Origin: Prochlorococcus sp. AG-355-M18
GTDB lineage: Bacteria; Cyanobacteriota; Cyanobacteriia; PCC-6307; Cyanobiaceae
Direction of reading: 5' to 3'
Length of the DNA stretch: 42,046 nt
Assembly: GCA_003280725.1 (NCBI GenBank)
Contig: QCED01000014.1
Coordinates: 1 to 42,046, forward strand
Shown here: positions 9,471 to 18,599 of the stretch, piece by piece
Layout: each line of letters starts with the position of its first letter
How positions within the stretch are numbered: the stretch's first letter is position 1
The notes under the pieces: model-generated
Seen by the model: the letters and a program-made list of their open reading frames with translations, nothing else
Told to the model about the DNA's origin: nothing
Databases searched by the model: none
Program-made: the position numbers and the translations under genes

Positions 9471-10716
9471 AACTAAGGACTCCAAAATAAAGGTTCTTTT
9501 ATTAATAACAGGGAGTATTGCAGCCGTGCGAATTCCATTATTAGTTAGCCAATTAGCGAAAGAAAATTATGAAATAAGATGCGTTTTATCTGAAAATGCA
9601 GAAAAATTAATAAAGCCGCTTTCTCTCTCTATCTTGAGTAGAAACCCTTGCATTTTAGAAAATGATCAATGGTCAAATAGTCAATCAACACCTCTTCACA
9701 TAGCACTAAGTAATTGGGCTGATATTTTAATCATTGCCCCTTTAACCGCGACAACATTATCAAAATGGGTAACTGGAAATGCAGAGGGGTTGATCCCAAG
9801 CATCTTAATAGCAAATATAAAGCCAATTATTGTTGCACCAGCAATGAATACACAAATGTGGCTAAATAAAGCTGTCCAAAAAAATTATGAGAATTTACAG
9901 AATTACGAAAATGTTTTGTCTTTGCAACCAAGTGAAGGCCTCTTAGCGTGTGATGCTATGGGCATCGGTAAAATACCTCCAAATGATCTAATTCAATTAG
10001 CTCTTGAATTTATAGCTTCACACAAACAAAATGAATATCGTAAAGATTTACTTAATAAAGAAATCTTAATAACTGGAGGTTGCACCTCAGAGAAAATTGA
10101 CGCGGCAAGACACATTACTAACAAAAGTTCTGGAGCTATGGGACTACTTCTTTCTCAAGTAGCGAGGTTCAGAGGTGCACAAGTAAAATATGTCCATGGG
10201 CCTCTGAAAATTGATAAGAATCTTACTGATGGAATAAAAAGATATGAAATTGAAACTAGTGTTGATTTAATTAGGGCACTTAATAATGAAATATCAAATT
10301 GCGATTATTTTTTCATGAATGCAGCAGTTTCTGATTTCAAGATAACCTCTGATACTTCAGCTAAAATTCCAAAAAATAAAATTAATGATCATTTGAATAA
10401 AAACTTTGAGCTAGTCCCAGATATTTTAAAAACAATTAGTAAATCAAAAAAAGATAACCAAGTTTTTGTAGGCTTTTGTGCTTTTACAGGATCCATCGAA
10501 GAAGCACGAATAATAATTAAAGAAAAGATTATCCAAAAGGGTTGTGATTTTCTATTCGCAAATCCAATTGATCTTGAAGGCCAAGGATTTGGCTTTTTGG
10601 CACAAAATGAAGGTTGGCTGTTCGATACAAACAATATAGAAAACCATATCAAAAAAACATCAAAAATTGATTTAGCAAATAAATTAATAACCCAAATTAT
10701 TTCATTAAAAAAATAA
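9460..10716 (+). CDS. coaBC: Bifunctional phosphopantothenoylcysteine decarboxylase / phosphopantothenate-cysteine ligase
   Basis: CoaBC carries out two successive steps of coenzyme A synthesis. The N-terminal CoaC flavoprotein half (about residues 1-185) shows the start LLLITGSIAAVRIP, a His in STPLHIALSNWADI that fits the catalytic position, the PAMNTQMW motif near 127-134 and the cysteine-bearing GLLACDAMGIGKIPP flap. The C-terminal CoaB half has ILITGGCTSEKIDAARHITN-KSSGAMG near 195-220 and NAAVSDFK near 286-293, followed by a KIPK lysine segment. The total of 418 aa is normal. A small divergence is GGCTSEKIDAAR where most members have GGT-E-IDPVR. It directly follows the DUF2555 gene with overlap. 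Confidence 0.96.
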   Translation: MKTKTKDSKIKVLLLITGSIAAVRIPLLVSQLAKENYEIRCVLSENAEKLIKPLSLSILSRNPCILENDQWSNSQSTPLHIALSNWADILIIAPLTATTLSKWVTGNAEGLIPSILIANIKPIIVAPAMNTQMWLNKAVQKNYENLQNYENVLSLQPSEGLLACDAMGIGKIPPNDLIQLALEFIASHKQNEYRKDLLNKEILITGGCTSEKIDAARHITNKSSGAMGLLLSQVARFRGAQVKYVHGPLKIDKNLTDGIKRYEIETSVDLIRALNNEISNCDYFFMNAAVSDFKITSDTSAKIPKNKINDHLNKNFELVPDILKTISKSKKDNQVFVGFCAFTGSIEEARIIIKEKIIQKGCDFLFANPIDLEGQGFGFLAQNEGWLFDTNNIENHIKKTSKIDLANKLITQIISLKK

Positions 10717-10800
10717 AAAAAAATTTTTTAATTTGTATTTTTTTGTAATCTTAATCATTAAAAATAATGTAATAGCTTAAAATAATTCCAGTTTTTTAAA

Positions 10801-10933
10801 ATCTAAAAAGCTACGGGTTGTTTCGAGGATTTAAAAGTCCTATCTTTTATGGTCCTTTCCCTTGTAATATCCGTACTGAACTATTTAGATGACCTTTAAT
10901 CTATCGTCACAGAACCTTACTGCAACTTTAATT
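10801..10933 (+). promoter_or_regulatory. psbO 5' region with small hairpin
   Basis: The 217-base spacer before psbO begins with A/T-only sequence. From about 10808 to 10880 it becomes noticeably richer in G and C. An inverted repeat at 10826-10841 (AGGATT, loop, AGTCCT with one G-T pair) could form a hairpin. No clear Shine-Dalgarno site precedes the psbO ATG. It is probably the promoter and 5' untranslated leader of psbO, although a separate small RNA cannot be excluded. Confidence 0.35.
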
Positions 10934-11728
10934 ATGAGAATTCGTTCTTTCTTAGCTTTTGTTATTTCAATTTGTATAACTTTTGCTTTCGTACCTGTTA
11001 AAACATTTGCTTTTTCTGAAAGAGGAAATGCACAATTCACAGATGTTGTTAATACCGGAAAAGCTAATGATTGCCCTACATTAGACTCATCTCTTGTTGG
11101 ATCAATATCTTTAGGGAATGGAGATAGCCTTAAAGGAATATGCATGCATCCAACAGAAGTTTATGTAAAAGTGCCAGGGACAAAACGAAAAGCTGCAGAA
11201 TTTGTTTCTACAAAAATTATTAGTCCCAGAAATAACACCACAGTAACAGAAGTTTATGGGGATATAGATTCAGGAACTTTCACCGAAAAAGGTGGTATTG
11301 ATTTTCAACTTATTACTGTATTAACCCCTGGTGGTTTAGAGGTGCCATTTGCATTCTCGGCAAAAGATCTTACAGCTGATTTACCTTCATCTATTGAGCC
11401 AGGCACTGAAGTTAGTGGTTCAACATTTACACCTAACTACCGAACTGGTGATTTTCTAGATCCTAAAGCGAGAGCTAAAAATACTGGTGTTGAATATGCT
11501 CAAGGTTTAGTTGCATTAGGAGGAGATGACGAAGAACTTGCAAAAGAAAATATTAAAGTTGATGTAAACGGTACTGGCGTTATTACTCTTTCAATTAACA
11601 ATGTTGATTCTGACACAGACGAATTTGCTGGTACTTTTGAAGCTATCCAACCCTCAGATACAGATATGGGTTCAAAGGATCCACTTGATGTAAAAATAAT
11701 TGGGGAGCTTTACGGAAGAAAGGCATAA
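10934..11728 (+). CDS. psbO: Photosystem II manganese-stabilizing protein PsbO
   Basis: PsbO is the lumenal extrinsic subunit that stabilises the Mn4Ca cluster of photosystem II. From ATG 10934 the protein is 264 aa. It starts with a signal peptide, MRIRSF then a hydrophobic run and FAFVPVKTFA, followed by mature FSERGNAQFTDVVNTGKANDCPTL. Family segments include GICMHPTEVYVK, EKGGIDFQLITVLTPGGLEVPFAFSAK and the ending DVKIIGELYGRKA. The two cysteines of the conserved disulfide are visible (NDCPTL and GICMHP). An in-frame ATG at 10889 would prepend 15 residues to the signal peptide and is less likely. A strong terminator follows at 11738. The next gene is sat. Confidence 0.97.
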   Translation: MRIRSFLAFVISICITFAFVPVKTFAFSERGNAQFTDVVNTGKANDCPTLDSSLVGSISLGNGDSLKGICMHPTEVYVKVPGTKRKAAEFVSTKIISPRNNTTVTEVYGDIDSGTFTEKGGIDFQLITVLTPGGLEVPFAFSAKDLTADLPSSIEPGTEVSGSTFTPNYRTGDFLDPKARAKNTGVEYAQGLVALGGDDEELAKENIKVDVNGTGVITLSINNVDSDTDEFAGTFEAIQPSDTDMGSKDPLDVKIIGELYGRKA

Positions 11729-11737
11729 CTTCTACTT

Positions 11738-11773
11738 GAGAGAAAAAGGGGGTTAAACCCCTCTTTTTTTTTC
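11738..11773 (+). terminator. Rho-independent terminator of psbO
   Basis: Ten bases after the psbO stop, an A-rich run leads into GGGG-GTTAAA-CCCC followed by TCTTTTTTTTT. The flanking A and T tracts can extend the stem. This is a classic intrinsic terminator on the plus strand. Confidence 0.88.
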
Positions 11774-11798
11774 AAAATTTTTCTTTATCAATTTAAAA

Positions 11799-12974
11799 AT
11801 GGAATTACAACAAAAAACTAAAAAAGATACTAATGGACTAATACCGCCTTATGGAGGGGAACTAAAAAATTTAATTATCAAAGATAAAAACCTAAAAAAT
11901 GATCTTATCTCTAAAGCTACTTATGAGTTTGAATGTAGCGAGAGAAATGCATGCGATGTAGAACTTTTAATGGTTGGAGCTTTTTCTCCATTGGAAGGTT
12001 TTATGGATGAAAAGAACTACAATTCAGTAATTAAAAATAATAGAGATTCAAACGGGCTGCTTTTTGGCTTGCCAATTGTATTTGATTCAAATAATGAAAA
12101 AGTAAAGGCTGGAGAGACAATATTGCTTACTTATAAAAAACAAAAAATAGCAGTTTTAGAAGTTAGCTCTACCTGGGAGCCAGATAAATCCTTAGAAGCT
12201 GAACTTTGTTATGGTACTAATTCTCTAGATCATCCTGCTGTTAAGATGATTTTTAATGAAAGAGGGAGATTTTATATAGGAGGAAGAGTTTATGGTTTCG
12301 AACTACCAATTAGAGAATTCCCCTGCAAAACCCCGGAAGAAGTTAGATCTACACTACCATCAAATCATGATGTAGTTGCATTTCAATGCAGAAATCCAAT
12401 TCATAGAGCACATTATGAATTATTTACTAATGCCTTACTCTCAGATAATGTCTCCTCTAACTCAGTTGTTTTAGTTCATCCAACTTGTGGGCCAACTCAA
12501 CAAGATGATATTCCCGGGAAAGTTAGATATTTAACGTATAAAGAATTAGAAGAGGAGATATCTGATGAAAGAATAAAATGGGCTTTTTTACCTTATTCAA
12601 TGCATATGGCAGGGCCAAGAGAAGCTCTTCAGCATATGATAATCAGGAGAAATTATGGCTGTACCCATTTTATTATCGGTAGAGATATGGCTGGCTGTAA
12701 GTCATCATCAACTGGGGAAGATTTTTATGGCCCATATGACGCCCAGAATTTTGCGAATAAATGTGCTGACGAATTGAAGATGAAGACTGTTCCTTCAAAA
12801 AATTTAGTTTATACAAAGGAAAAAGGATATATTACAGCTGAAGAAGCTAAAGAATTTAATTATGAAATCATGAAACTTAGTGGCACTGAATTTAGAAAGA
12901 AATTGAGGAATGGCGATCCAATTCCTGAATGGTTTGCATTCAAAAGTGTAGTAGATGTTCTAAGACGCTCTTAA
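11799..12974 (+). CDS. sat: Sulfate adenylyltransferase (ATP sulfurylase)
   Basis: Sat activates sulfate to adenosine 5'-phosphosulfate, the first step of assimilation. The 391-aa protein has the catalytic segment VVAFQCRNPIHRAHYEL at about residues 189-205 (the Q-x-RNP-HRAH motif that binds ATP and sulfate), VHPTCGPTQQDD, PYSMHMAGPREALQHMIIRRNYG and THFIIGRDMAGC near 285-296. It is the homo-oligomeric single-domain type, with no fused kinase domain. It follows psbO after a terminator and precedes ftsH by 46 bases, so it likely has its own promoter. Confidence 0.97.
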   Translation: MELQQKTKKDTNGLIPPYGGELKNLIIKDKNLKNDLISKATYEFECSERNACDVELLMVGAFSPLEGFMDEKNYNSVIKNNRDSNGLLFGLPIVFDSNNEKVKAGETILLTYKKQKIAVLEVSSTWEPDKSLEAELCYGTNSLDHPAVKMIFNERGRFYIGGRVYGFELPIREFPCKTPEEVRSTLPSNHDVVAFQCRNPIHRAHYELFTNALLSDNVSSNSVVLVHPTCGPTQQDDIPGKVRYLTYKELEEEISDERIKWAFLPYSMHMAGPREALQHMIIRRNYGCTHFIIGRDMAGCKSSSTGEDFYGPYDAQNFANKCADELKMKTVPSKNLVYTKEKGYITAEEAKEFNYEIMKLSGTEFRKKLRNGDPIPEWFAFKSVVDVLRRS

Positions 12975-13020
12975 TAATGTTTTATTATTAGTATCATAAA
13001 GGTATTAAAAATTATTTATC

Positions 13021-14874
13021 GTGAACAAACGCTGGAGAAACGTAGGACTTTATGTCTTAGCAGTTATAACTGTTATTTTCATTGGTACTTCTGTATTTGA
13101 TAAACCTAGTACAGAAAATTCTACAAAGACCTTAAGATATAGTGATTTTATAGAGGCAGTTCAAGATAAAGAAATTAGTAGAGTACTAATATCTCCAGAC
13201 AACGCGACAGCTCAAGTTGTTGAAAATGATGGAAGTAGATCTGAGGTCAATTTAGCTCCAGATAAAGATTTATTAAAAATCCTAACTGAAAATAATGTGG
13301 ACATTGCTGTAACCCCCACAAAATTAGCTAATCCATGGCAACAAGCTTTAAGCAGCTTGATTTTCCCAGTACTTTTAATTGGGGGCCTATTTTTTCTTTT
13401 TAGAAGATCCCAAAGTGGGAATGCTGGAGGTGGTAATCCAGCCATGAGTTTTGGCAAGAGCAAAGCAAGGTTGCAAATGGAACCATCTACACAAGTAACT
13501 TTTTCAGATGTTGCTGGTGTTGAAGGTGCAAAATTAGAACTCACAGAAGTTGTAGATTTTCTTAAAAGCCCAGATAGATTTACTGCAGTCGGGGCAAAAA
13601 TTCCAAAAGGAGTACTTCTTGTTGGCCCTCCTGGTACAGGAAAAACATTGTTAGCAAAAGCAGTAGCTGGAGAAGCAGGTGTACCTTTTTTCTCAATTTC
13701 TGGGTCAGAATTTGTAGAGATGTTTGTAGGAGTTGGAGCTAGCAGAGTTAGAGATCTTTTTGAACAAGCTAAAAAGAATGCTCCTTGTATCGTGTTCATT
13801 GATGAAATAGATGCAGTTGGAAGACAAAGAGGAGCTGGTATGGGCGGAGGAAATGATGAAAGAGAACAAACTTTGAACCAACTTTTAACAGAAATGGATG
13901 GATTTGAAGGTAATTCTGGAATAATAATAGTCGCCGCTACTAACAGACCTGATGTCTTAGACTCAGCTTTAATGCGTCCGGGGAGATTTGACAGACAAGT
14001 AACAGTAGATAGGCCCGATTACGCTGGAAGATTACAAATACTAAATGTTCATGCTAAAGACAAAACCCTCTCAAAAGATGTTGATCTCGATAAAGTTGCT
14101 AGAAGAACACCAGGATTTACTGGTGCAGATTTAGCTAACCTTCTCAATGAAGCAGCAATACTAGCAGCTAGAAAAGATTTAGATAAAGTTAGCAACGATG
14201 AAGTTAGTGATGCAATTGAAAGAGTTATGGCTGGGCCAGAAAAGAAAGATAGAGTTATGAGCAATAAGAAAAAAGAATTAGTCGCTTATCACGAAGCTGG
14301 TCATGCACTTGTTGGAGCATTGATGCCTGATTATGATCCTGTAGCTAAGGTTTCAATAATTCCCAGAGGCCAAGCTGGAGGTTTAACTTTCTTTACTCCA
14401 AGCGAAGAAAGAATGGAATCAGGTCTCTACTCTCGTTCTTACCTCCAAAATCAAATGGCTGTAGCTTTAGGTGGAAGAGTTGCAGAAGAACTTGTCTACG
14501 GGGAAGAAGAAGTTACAACTGGAGCCTCAAATGATTTACAGCAAGTTGCTAATGTAGCAAGACAAATGATTACTAAATTTGGTATGAGCGATAAAATAGG
14601 TCCAGTCGCTCTGGGTCAATCCCAAGGTGGAATGTTCTTGGGAAGAGATATGACTTCTACACGAGACTTTTCTGAAGACACAGCAGCAACAATTGATGTA
14701 GAGGTTTCAGATCTTGTTGATATTGCTTATAAAAGAGCCACAAAAGTTTTATCCGATAATAGAAATGTTCTTGACGAAATGGCCCAAATGCTTATAGAAA
14801 AAGAAACAATAGATACTGAAGATATTCAAGATCTACTTAACAGGTCAGAAGTTAAAGTTGCAAACTATATCTAA
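13021..14874 (+). CDS. ftsH: ATP-dependent zinc metalloprotease FtsH
   Basis: FtsH is a membrane-anchored AAA protease; cyanobacterial and plastid members degrade photodamaged D1 during photosystem II repair. The 617-aa protein begins at GTG 13021 with a membrane segment (about residues 9-24), a periplasmic or lumenal loop and a second membrane segment near 110-127. The AAA module has Walker A GPPGTGKT at about 202-209, Walker [11 protein letters not shown] and the second region of homology [21 protein letters not shown]. The protease zinc site HEAGH lies near 424-428. Length and order are those of cyanobacterial FtsH. psbA lies 1.3 kb away on the opposite strand. Which of the paralogues it is cannot be told from this window. 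Confidence 0.97.
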   Translation: MNKRWRNVGLYVLAVITVIFIGTSVFDKPSTENSTKTLRYSDFIEAVQDKEISRVLISPDNATAQVVENDGSRSEVNLAPDKDLLKILTENNVDIAVTPTKLANPWQQALSSLIFPVLLIGGLFFLFRRSQSGNAGGGNPAMSFGKSKARLQMEPSTQVTFSDVAGVEGAKLELTEVVDFLKSPDRFTAVGAKIPKGVLLVGPPGTGKTLLAKAVAGEAGVPFFSISGSEFVEMFVGVGASRVRDLFEQAKKNAPCIVFIDEIDAVGRQRGAGMGGGNDEREQTLNQLLTEMDGFEGNSGIIIVAATNRPDVLDSALMRPGRFDRQVTVDRPDYAGRLQILNVHAKDKTLSKDVDLDKVARRTPGFTGADLANLLNEAAILAARKDLDKVSNDEVSDAIERVMAGPEKKDRVMSNKKKELVAYHEAGHALVGALMPDYDPVAKVSIIPRGQAGGLTFFTPSEERMESGLYSRSYLQNQMAVALGGRVAEELVYGEEEVTTGASNDLQQVANVARQMITKFGMSDKIGPVALGQSQGGMFLGRDMTSTRDFSEDTAATIDVEVSDLVDIAYKRATKVLSDNRNVLDEMAQMLIEKETIDTEDIQDLLNRSEVKVANYI

Positions 14875-14946
14875 GGGAAAATTTTAGAAACAAAAATTTT
14901 TATTTGTAAAAACTAATCAAATCAATGATAAATATAATTTATTAAA

Positions 14947-16044
14947 TTAATTATTCATTAAACCACATTGAGCATTATTCAGAAGTAAGTGATCAGCAAG
15001 TACTAAAGCTACCATAGCATCAACCATAGGAACTGCTCTTGGTAGAACGCATGGATCATGTCTCCCTTTTGCTTTCATCAATACTTCTTTCCCTTCAGCA
15101 TTTATTGTTTTCTGTTCTTTCCCGATAGTTGCTGTAGGTTTAAAAGCTATCTTCATCTCAATATTTTCGCCATTACTTATTCCTCCCTGTATACCGCCTG
15201 AATTATTAGATATTGTTCTTAACTTCCTAATATCATCAGATTTAATGAAGACATCATTATGTTCGCTTCCTTTTAAATAAGTTCCAGAGAAACCCGAACC
15301 TATTTCAAAGCCTTTCGTGGCAGGCAAAGACATCAAAGCCTTTGCTAAATCAGCTTCTAATTTATCAAAAACAGGCATTCCAAGACCAGAAGGGGCATTT
15401 CTTACTAAACACTCAATAACTCCGCCACAAGAATCTCCTTGGCGCTTTAATTGCTTAATTCTCTCGATCATTTTTGCTGATACCTCTTCATCAGGACATC
15501 TAACAATATTGGAATCTATTTTGTGGAGAGAAATCTTTTCTTTATTTATATCAGAATCAATATCATGTATACGCTTTACCCAAGATAGTATTTCAGTGTT
15601 ACATAAGTTGTTTAACAATTGTTTTGCTACAGAACCAGCAGCTACTCTCCCAATTGTTTCTCTTGCAGAAGCTCTTCCACCTCCAGAACTTGCCTGAATC
15701 CCATATTTCAGATGATATGTACCATCTGCATGAGAAGGTCTAAATACTTGCTCCAAATTATCATAATCTCCTGGTCTTTGATCTTTATTTCTTACCAACA
15801 TCGCTATTGGAGTTCCAAGCGTTAACCCTTCCTTTATCCCACTTAATATTTCAATTTTATCTTCTTCATTTCTTGGTGTTGTAATGTCACTTTGGCCAGG
15901 TCTGCGCCTATCTAATTCATTTTGTATCAGATTTATATCTACTTTTAACTTAGGGGGACATCCATCAAGGATAACTCCTACTGCACCACCATGTGATTCT
16001 CCAAAAGTACTAACACGAAAAATTTTCCCAAAACTACTACTCAT
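14947..16044 (-). CDS. aroC: Chorismate synthase
   Basis: AroC converts 5-enolpyruvylshikimate-3-phosphate to chorismate using reduced FMN, at the branch point to aromatic amino acids, folate and quinones. The 365-aa protein has the N-terminal signature [18 protein letters not shown], the segment [34 protein letters not shown] near residues 125-140 and the C-terminal [18 protein letters not shown]. Length is normal. It lies between convergent ftsH and the psbA terminator, on the same strand as psbA and about 110 bases downstream. Confidence 0.98.
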   Translation of the reverse strand: MSSSFGKIFRVSTFGESHGGAVGVILDGCPPKLKVDINLIQNELDRRRPGQSDITTPRNEEDKIEILSGIKEGLTLGTPIAMLVRNKDQRPGDYDNLEQVFRPSHADGTYHLKYGIQASSGGGRASARETIGRVAAGSVAKQLLNNLCNTEILSWVKRIHDIDSDINKEKISLHKIDSNIVRCPDEEVSAKMIERIKQLKRQGDSCGGVIECLVRNAPSGLGMPVFDKLEADLAKALMSLPATKGFEIGSGFSGTYLKGSEHNDVFIKSDDIRKLRTISNNSGGIQGGISNGENIEMKIAFKPTATIGKEQKTINAEGKEVLMKAKGRHDPCVLPRAVPMVDAMVALVLADHLLLNNAQCGLMNN

Positions 16045-16103
16045 AAAAATATCAAATGTTTTATCTATATATAAACATTATATAAAACCAATTGAAAATT
16101 AAA

Positions 16104-16131
16104 CAAAAAAAAGCCCCCAAAAAGGGGGCCT
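16104..16131 (-). terminator. Rho-independent terminator of psbA
   Basis: On the minus strand, 20-odd bases after the psbA stop, GCCCCC-TTTTT-GGGGGC (16113-16129) is followed by eight T residues. It is one of the most GC-rich stems in the window and should separate psbA transcription from aroC. Confidence 0.93.
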
Positions 16132-16152
16132 GTAAATTTAAGAACTTTAAGC

Positions 16153-17235
16153 TTAACCGATAGCTGGAGCTGAAAGAGCTACAGTTGTAGACTCAGCTGC
16201 TGCTAGATCAAGTGGGAAGTTGTGAGCGTTACGCTCGTGCATTACTTCCATACCTAGGTTTGCTCTGTTAAGAACGTCACCCCATGTAGGAACAATCTTA
16301 CCGTTTGCATCAACAACTGACTGGTTGAAGTTGAAACCGTTAAGGTTGAATGCCATTGTGCAGATACCCATTGAAGTTAACCATACACAAACAACTGGGA
16401 ATACAGCTAGGAAGAAGTGAAGACTTCTGCTGTTGTTGAAACTTGCATATTGGAAGATCAAACGACCGAAGTAGCCATGAGCTGCAACGATGTTATATGT
16501 TTCTTCTTCTTGTCCGAACTTGTAACCATAGTTCTGAGATTCTGTCTCAGTTGTTTCTCTGATTAGAGATGAAGTAACAAGTGAACCATGCATAGCTGAG
16601 AATAAAGATCCTCCGAACATACCAGCAACACCAGCCATGTGGAATGGGTGCATAAGAATGTTGTGCTCTGCCTGGAAAACAAACATGAAGTTAAATGTTC
16701 CAGAGATACCTAGAGGCATTCCGTCAGAGAATGAACCTTGACCGAATGGGTATACAAGGAATACTGCGAAAGCTGCTGAAACTGGTGCAGAGTATGCAAC
16801 ACAGATCCATGGACGCATACCTAAACGGTATGAAAGCTCCCACTGTCTTCCCATGTATGCTGAGATACCAATTAGGAAGTGGAAAATTACAAGCTGGTAA
16901 GGACCACCGTTGTATAACCACTCATCTACAGTAGCTGCTTCCCAAATTGGGTAGAAGTGTAGACCAATAGCGTTAGATGAAGGAACAACTGCACCTGAGA
17001 TGATGTTGTTTCCATATAAGAATGAACCAGCAACTGGCTCTCTAATTCCGTCGATGTCTACTGGTGGTGCTGCGATGAATGCAACGATGAAGCAAGCCGC
17101 TGCTGTAAGAAGGCATGGAATCATTAAGACGCCGAACCAACCAACATAAATTCTGTTGTTAGTTGATGTTACCCACTCACAAAACTGTGGCCAACCTTTA
17201 AGCAGCGAAGAACGCTGCTGCTGAATAGTTGTCAT
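16153..17235 (-). CDS. psbA: Photosystem II reaction centre protein D1
   Basis: D1 binds P680, pheophytin, QB and most ligands of the Mn4Ca cluster. The 360-aa protein is nearly canonical: [43 protein letters not shown] with the tyrosine-Z-partner and chlorophyll histidines, [23 protein letters not shown] in the lumen/stroma loop, and [13 protein letters not shown], where CtpA would cut before the 16-residue extension [15 protein letters not shown]. The residue equivalent to position 130 is Gln, as in the low-light (D1:1) type of other cyanobacteria. It is preceded by a leader with two hairpins and followed by a strong terminator. Its base composition is richer in G and C than its neighbours, as expected for a highly expressed gene. 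Confidence 0.99.
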   Translation of the reverse strand: MTTIQQQRSSLLKGWPQFCEWVTSTNNRIYVGWFGVLMIPCLLTAAACFIVAFIAAPPVDIDGIREPVAGSFLYGNNIISGAVVPSSNAIGLHFYPIWEAATVDEWLYNGGPYQLVIFHFLIGISAYMGRQWELSYRLGMRPWICVAYSAPVSAAFAVFLVYPFGQGSFSDGMPLGISGTFNFMFVFQAEHNILMHPFHMAGVAGMFGGSLFSAMHGSLVTSSLIRETTETESQNYGYKFGQEEETYNIVAAHGYFGRLIFQYASFNNSRSLHFFLAVFPVVCVWLTSMGICTMAFNLNGFNFNQSVVDANGKIVPTWGDVLNRANLGMEVMHERNAHNFPLDLAAAESTTVALSAPAIG

Positions 17236-17250
17236 GAGTTCGTAAAGTAT

Positions 17251-17309
17251 GTCTCTAAAGTGAGACGTGTAAATAAAAACGGAAAATTATTTCCGCTTCG
17301 AAGATTTTA
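17251..17309 (-). promoter_or_regulatory. psbA leader with two hairpins and a -10-like box
   Basis: Reading on the minus strand, a TAAAAT box (17309-17304) could be the -10 element. Downstream of it come two inverted repeats: CGGAAA-TAAT-TTTCCG at 17295-17280, and GTCTC-ACTTTA-GAGAC at 17266-17251. The second ends 15 bases before the psbA ATG. The hairpins would lie in the mRNA leader. No Shine-Dalgarno site stronger than GAACTC is visible. The promoter call is tentative; the inverted repeats are seen directly. Confidence 0.45.
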
Positions 17310-17423
17310 GACCAAAATCGTTAAAAATGTGTAATTTTTTTTCTTTAAGTAAATTTATTTTTTGCAATATCGAAGAAAAGAACCTCCATGTCTTAATATT
17401 TTCTTTGTTATTGAGGATTTAAC

Positions 17424-17552
17424 TTGGTAATAATCGAATGGCTTTTTAACGGAAAAAGATCGAAAGAGGTAGTTTCCTTAAGAGAGGCTAAGCATAGAAG
17501 ACTGCAATTAGAGGCTTTTGGAGCTATTATTTATTGGAGCGAAAGAATTTAA
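17424..17552 (+). CDS. 42-aa basic conserved-looking small protein next to psbA
   Basis: A TTG at 17424 opens a 42-codon frame ended by TAA at 17550. An excellent Shine-Dalgarno GAGG lies at 17413-17416, seven bases upstream. The peptide reads (M)VIIEWLFNGKRSKEVVSL, then REAKHRRLQLEAFGAIIYW and SERI. It has a short hydrophobic start, a basic helical middle and a tidy GAIIYWSERI end, which looks like a folded mini-protein rather than random translation of AT-rich DNA. It is divergent from psbA (starts 188 bases apart). I believe similar small proteins occur in marine picocyanobacteria, but cannot verify this here. Function unknown. Confidence 0.7.
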   Translation: MVIIEWLFNGKRSKEVVSLREAKHRRLQLEAFGAIIYWSERI

Positions 17553-17670
17553 ATTTAATAAGACTCAGGAGTTATCAAAAAAAAAAAAAGTATTGAATAT
17601 TAAGTAAACTTATCTATTAAATAAAAAATCCTTATTAGATTTCAGCAATTTAATGTTCTGGTTTCTTAAT
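17553..17670. other. AT-rich spacer with homopolymer A run
   Basis: Between the 42-aa gene and the 3' end of the aspartoacylase gene there is a run of 13 A residues (about 17577-17590) and otherwise featureless AT-rich DNA. I see no convincing terminator or gene. Confidence 0.5.
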
Positions 17671-18576
17671 TTAAAGGCTTTCAAACTCTTGAACCCATTG
17701 TTTTTTGGAACAAATCACTTCTTTTTTTGTGTAGCTCATGGCAATTTTTTTTTCCTTATAAGCCACTTCGCCTATAAAAACAGGCCAAATCAATTGGTCT
17801 CCATCATATTTATGAATTATCCCTTGGCTATCAAGAAATAATGGATCTCCTTTTTTAATCATTTTCCAATCTTGGTTTATTCTCTCAGGATGAATTAGTC
17901 CATCAATATCTCCTTTTTTATCTCTTGGATAATCTATACTCCCTTTATGAACGTGAACAACTAATTCCTTAGGTAGTTCTATAAGGTTGTTTTTTAATTT
18001 ATCTATCTCTTCTCTTAGGGAGCTAATTATTATCAAGAATCTATTTATGATTTTTGGATCATAAAAATTTTGTGCTACAGCTCCTATTTCAATAACTAGA
18101 CCACATGGCCAAGCTTCTACAAGAAAGCCTGTTTGCGCTTTATCTTTTTCATGTAAATAAATAGGCAATCCAAATTTGTTCTGCAGTAATGCAGCCAAAC
18201 AAAAATCTTTGTATCTCCTCCCATACATGACAATACTTGTACCCATATTTGCAGTAGTAGTATGCAAATCGATGGCAATTTGACAGGGCTTAGATCCATC
18301 GCTTCCAAATTGGTCAACTAAAAAATTAGCCCTATTAATTTCATAAACATTATTCTTGTCTCGATCATGATTTTTAATTTCTTTAAAAGATCTATTTAAA
18401 TCATCATCTATATATCTGCAACCTTTTTCATAGGCAACAGGATTGCCTATTATGTATTCATACTCAATACCATGATTTAAACTATTTTCCTCTATATTAA
18501 ATCGTTTAATAGCCCAAATAGGATTAATTTCATTCCCATGAGTGCCTGAAACGATAAGTATTCTTTGAACAGTCAT
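17671..18576 (-). CDS. Aspartoacylase-like zinc amidohydrolase (AspA/AstE family)
   Basis: Family members are zinc carboxypeptidase-like enzymes that release the acyl group from N-acyl amino acids. In this 301-aa protein, VSGTHGNEINP carries the zinc ligands H13 and E16. DLHTTTANMGTSIVMYG near residue 102 supplies the third ligand. EAWPCGLVIEIGAVAQ contains the catalytic glutamate. The substrate arginine segment IDDDLNRSF (about 57-65) is also present. It is annotated in picocyanobacteria as probable aspartoacylase; the real substrate in an organism without N-acetylaspartate is unknown. It is divergent from the GST-like gene, with 23 bases between their starts. Confidence 0.9.
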   Translation of the reverse strand: MTVQRILIVSGTHGNEINPIWAIKRFNIEENSLNHGIEYEYIIGNPVAYEKGCRYIDDDLNRSFKEIKNHDRDKNNVYEINRANFLVDQFGSDGSKPCQIAIDLHTTTANMGTSIVMYGRRYKDFCLAALLQNKFGLPIYLHEKDKAQTGFLVEAWPCGLVIEIGAVAQNFYDPKIINRFLIIISSLREEIDKLKNNLIELPKELVVHVHKGSIDYPRDKKGDIDGLIHPERINQDWKMIKKGDPLFLDSQGIIHKYDGDQLIWPVFIGEVAYKEKKIAMSYTKKEVICSKKQWVQEFESL

Positions 18577-18599
18577 TTTTTCTTTAAAAATAAAATTTC

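Noticed and set aside
13212..13799. 195-codon minus-strand frame inside ftsH
   Set aside because: It is an antisense shadow of the strongly conserved AAA domain of ftsH.
14875..14946. Possible terminator between ftsH and aroC
   Set aside because: Only weak A/T pairing is seen, with no G/C stem, so I could not support a terminator call.
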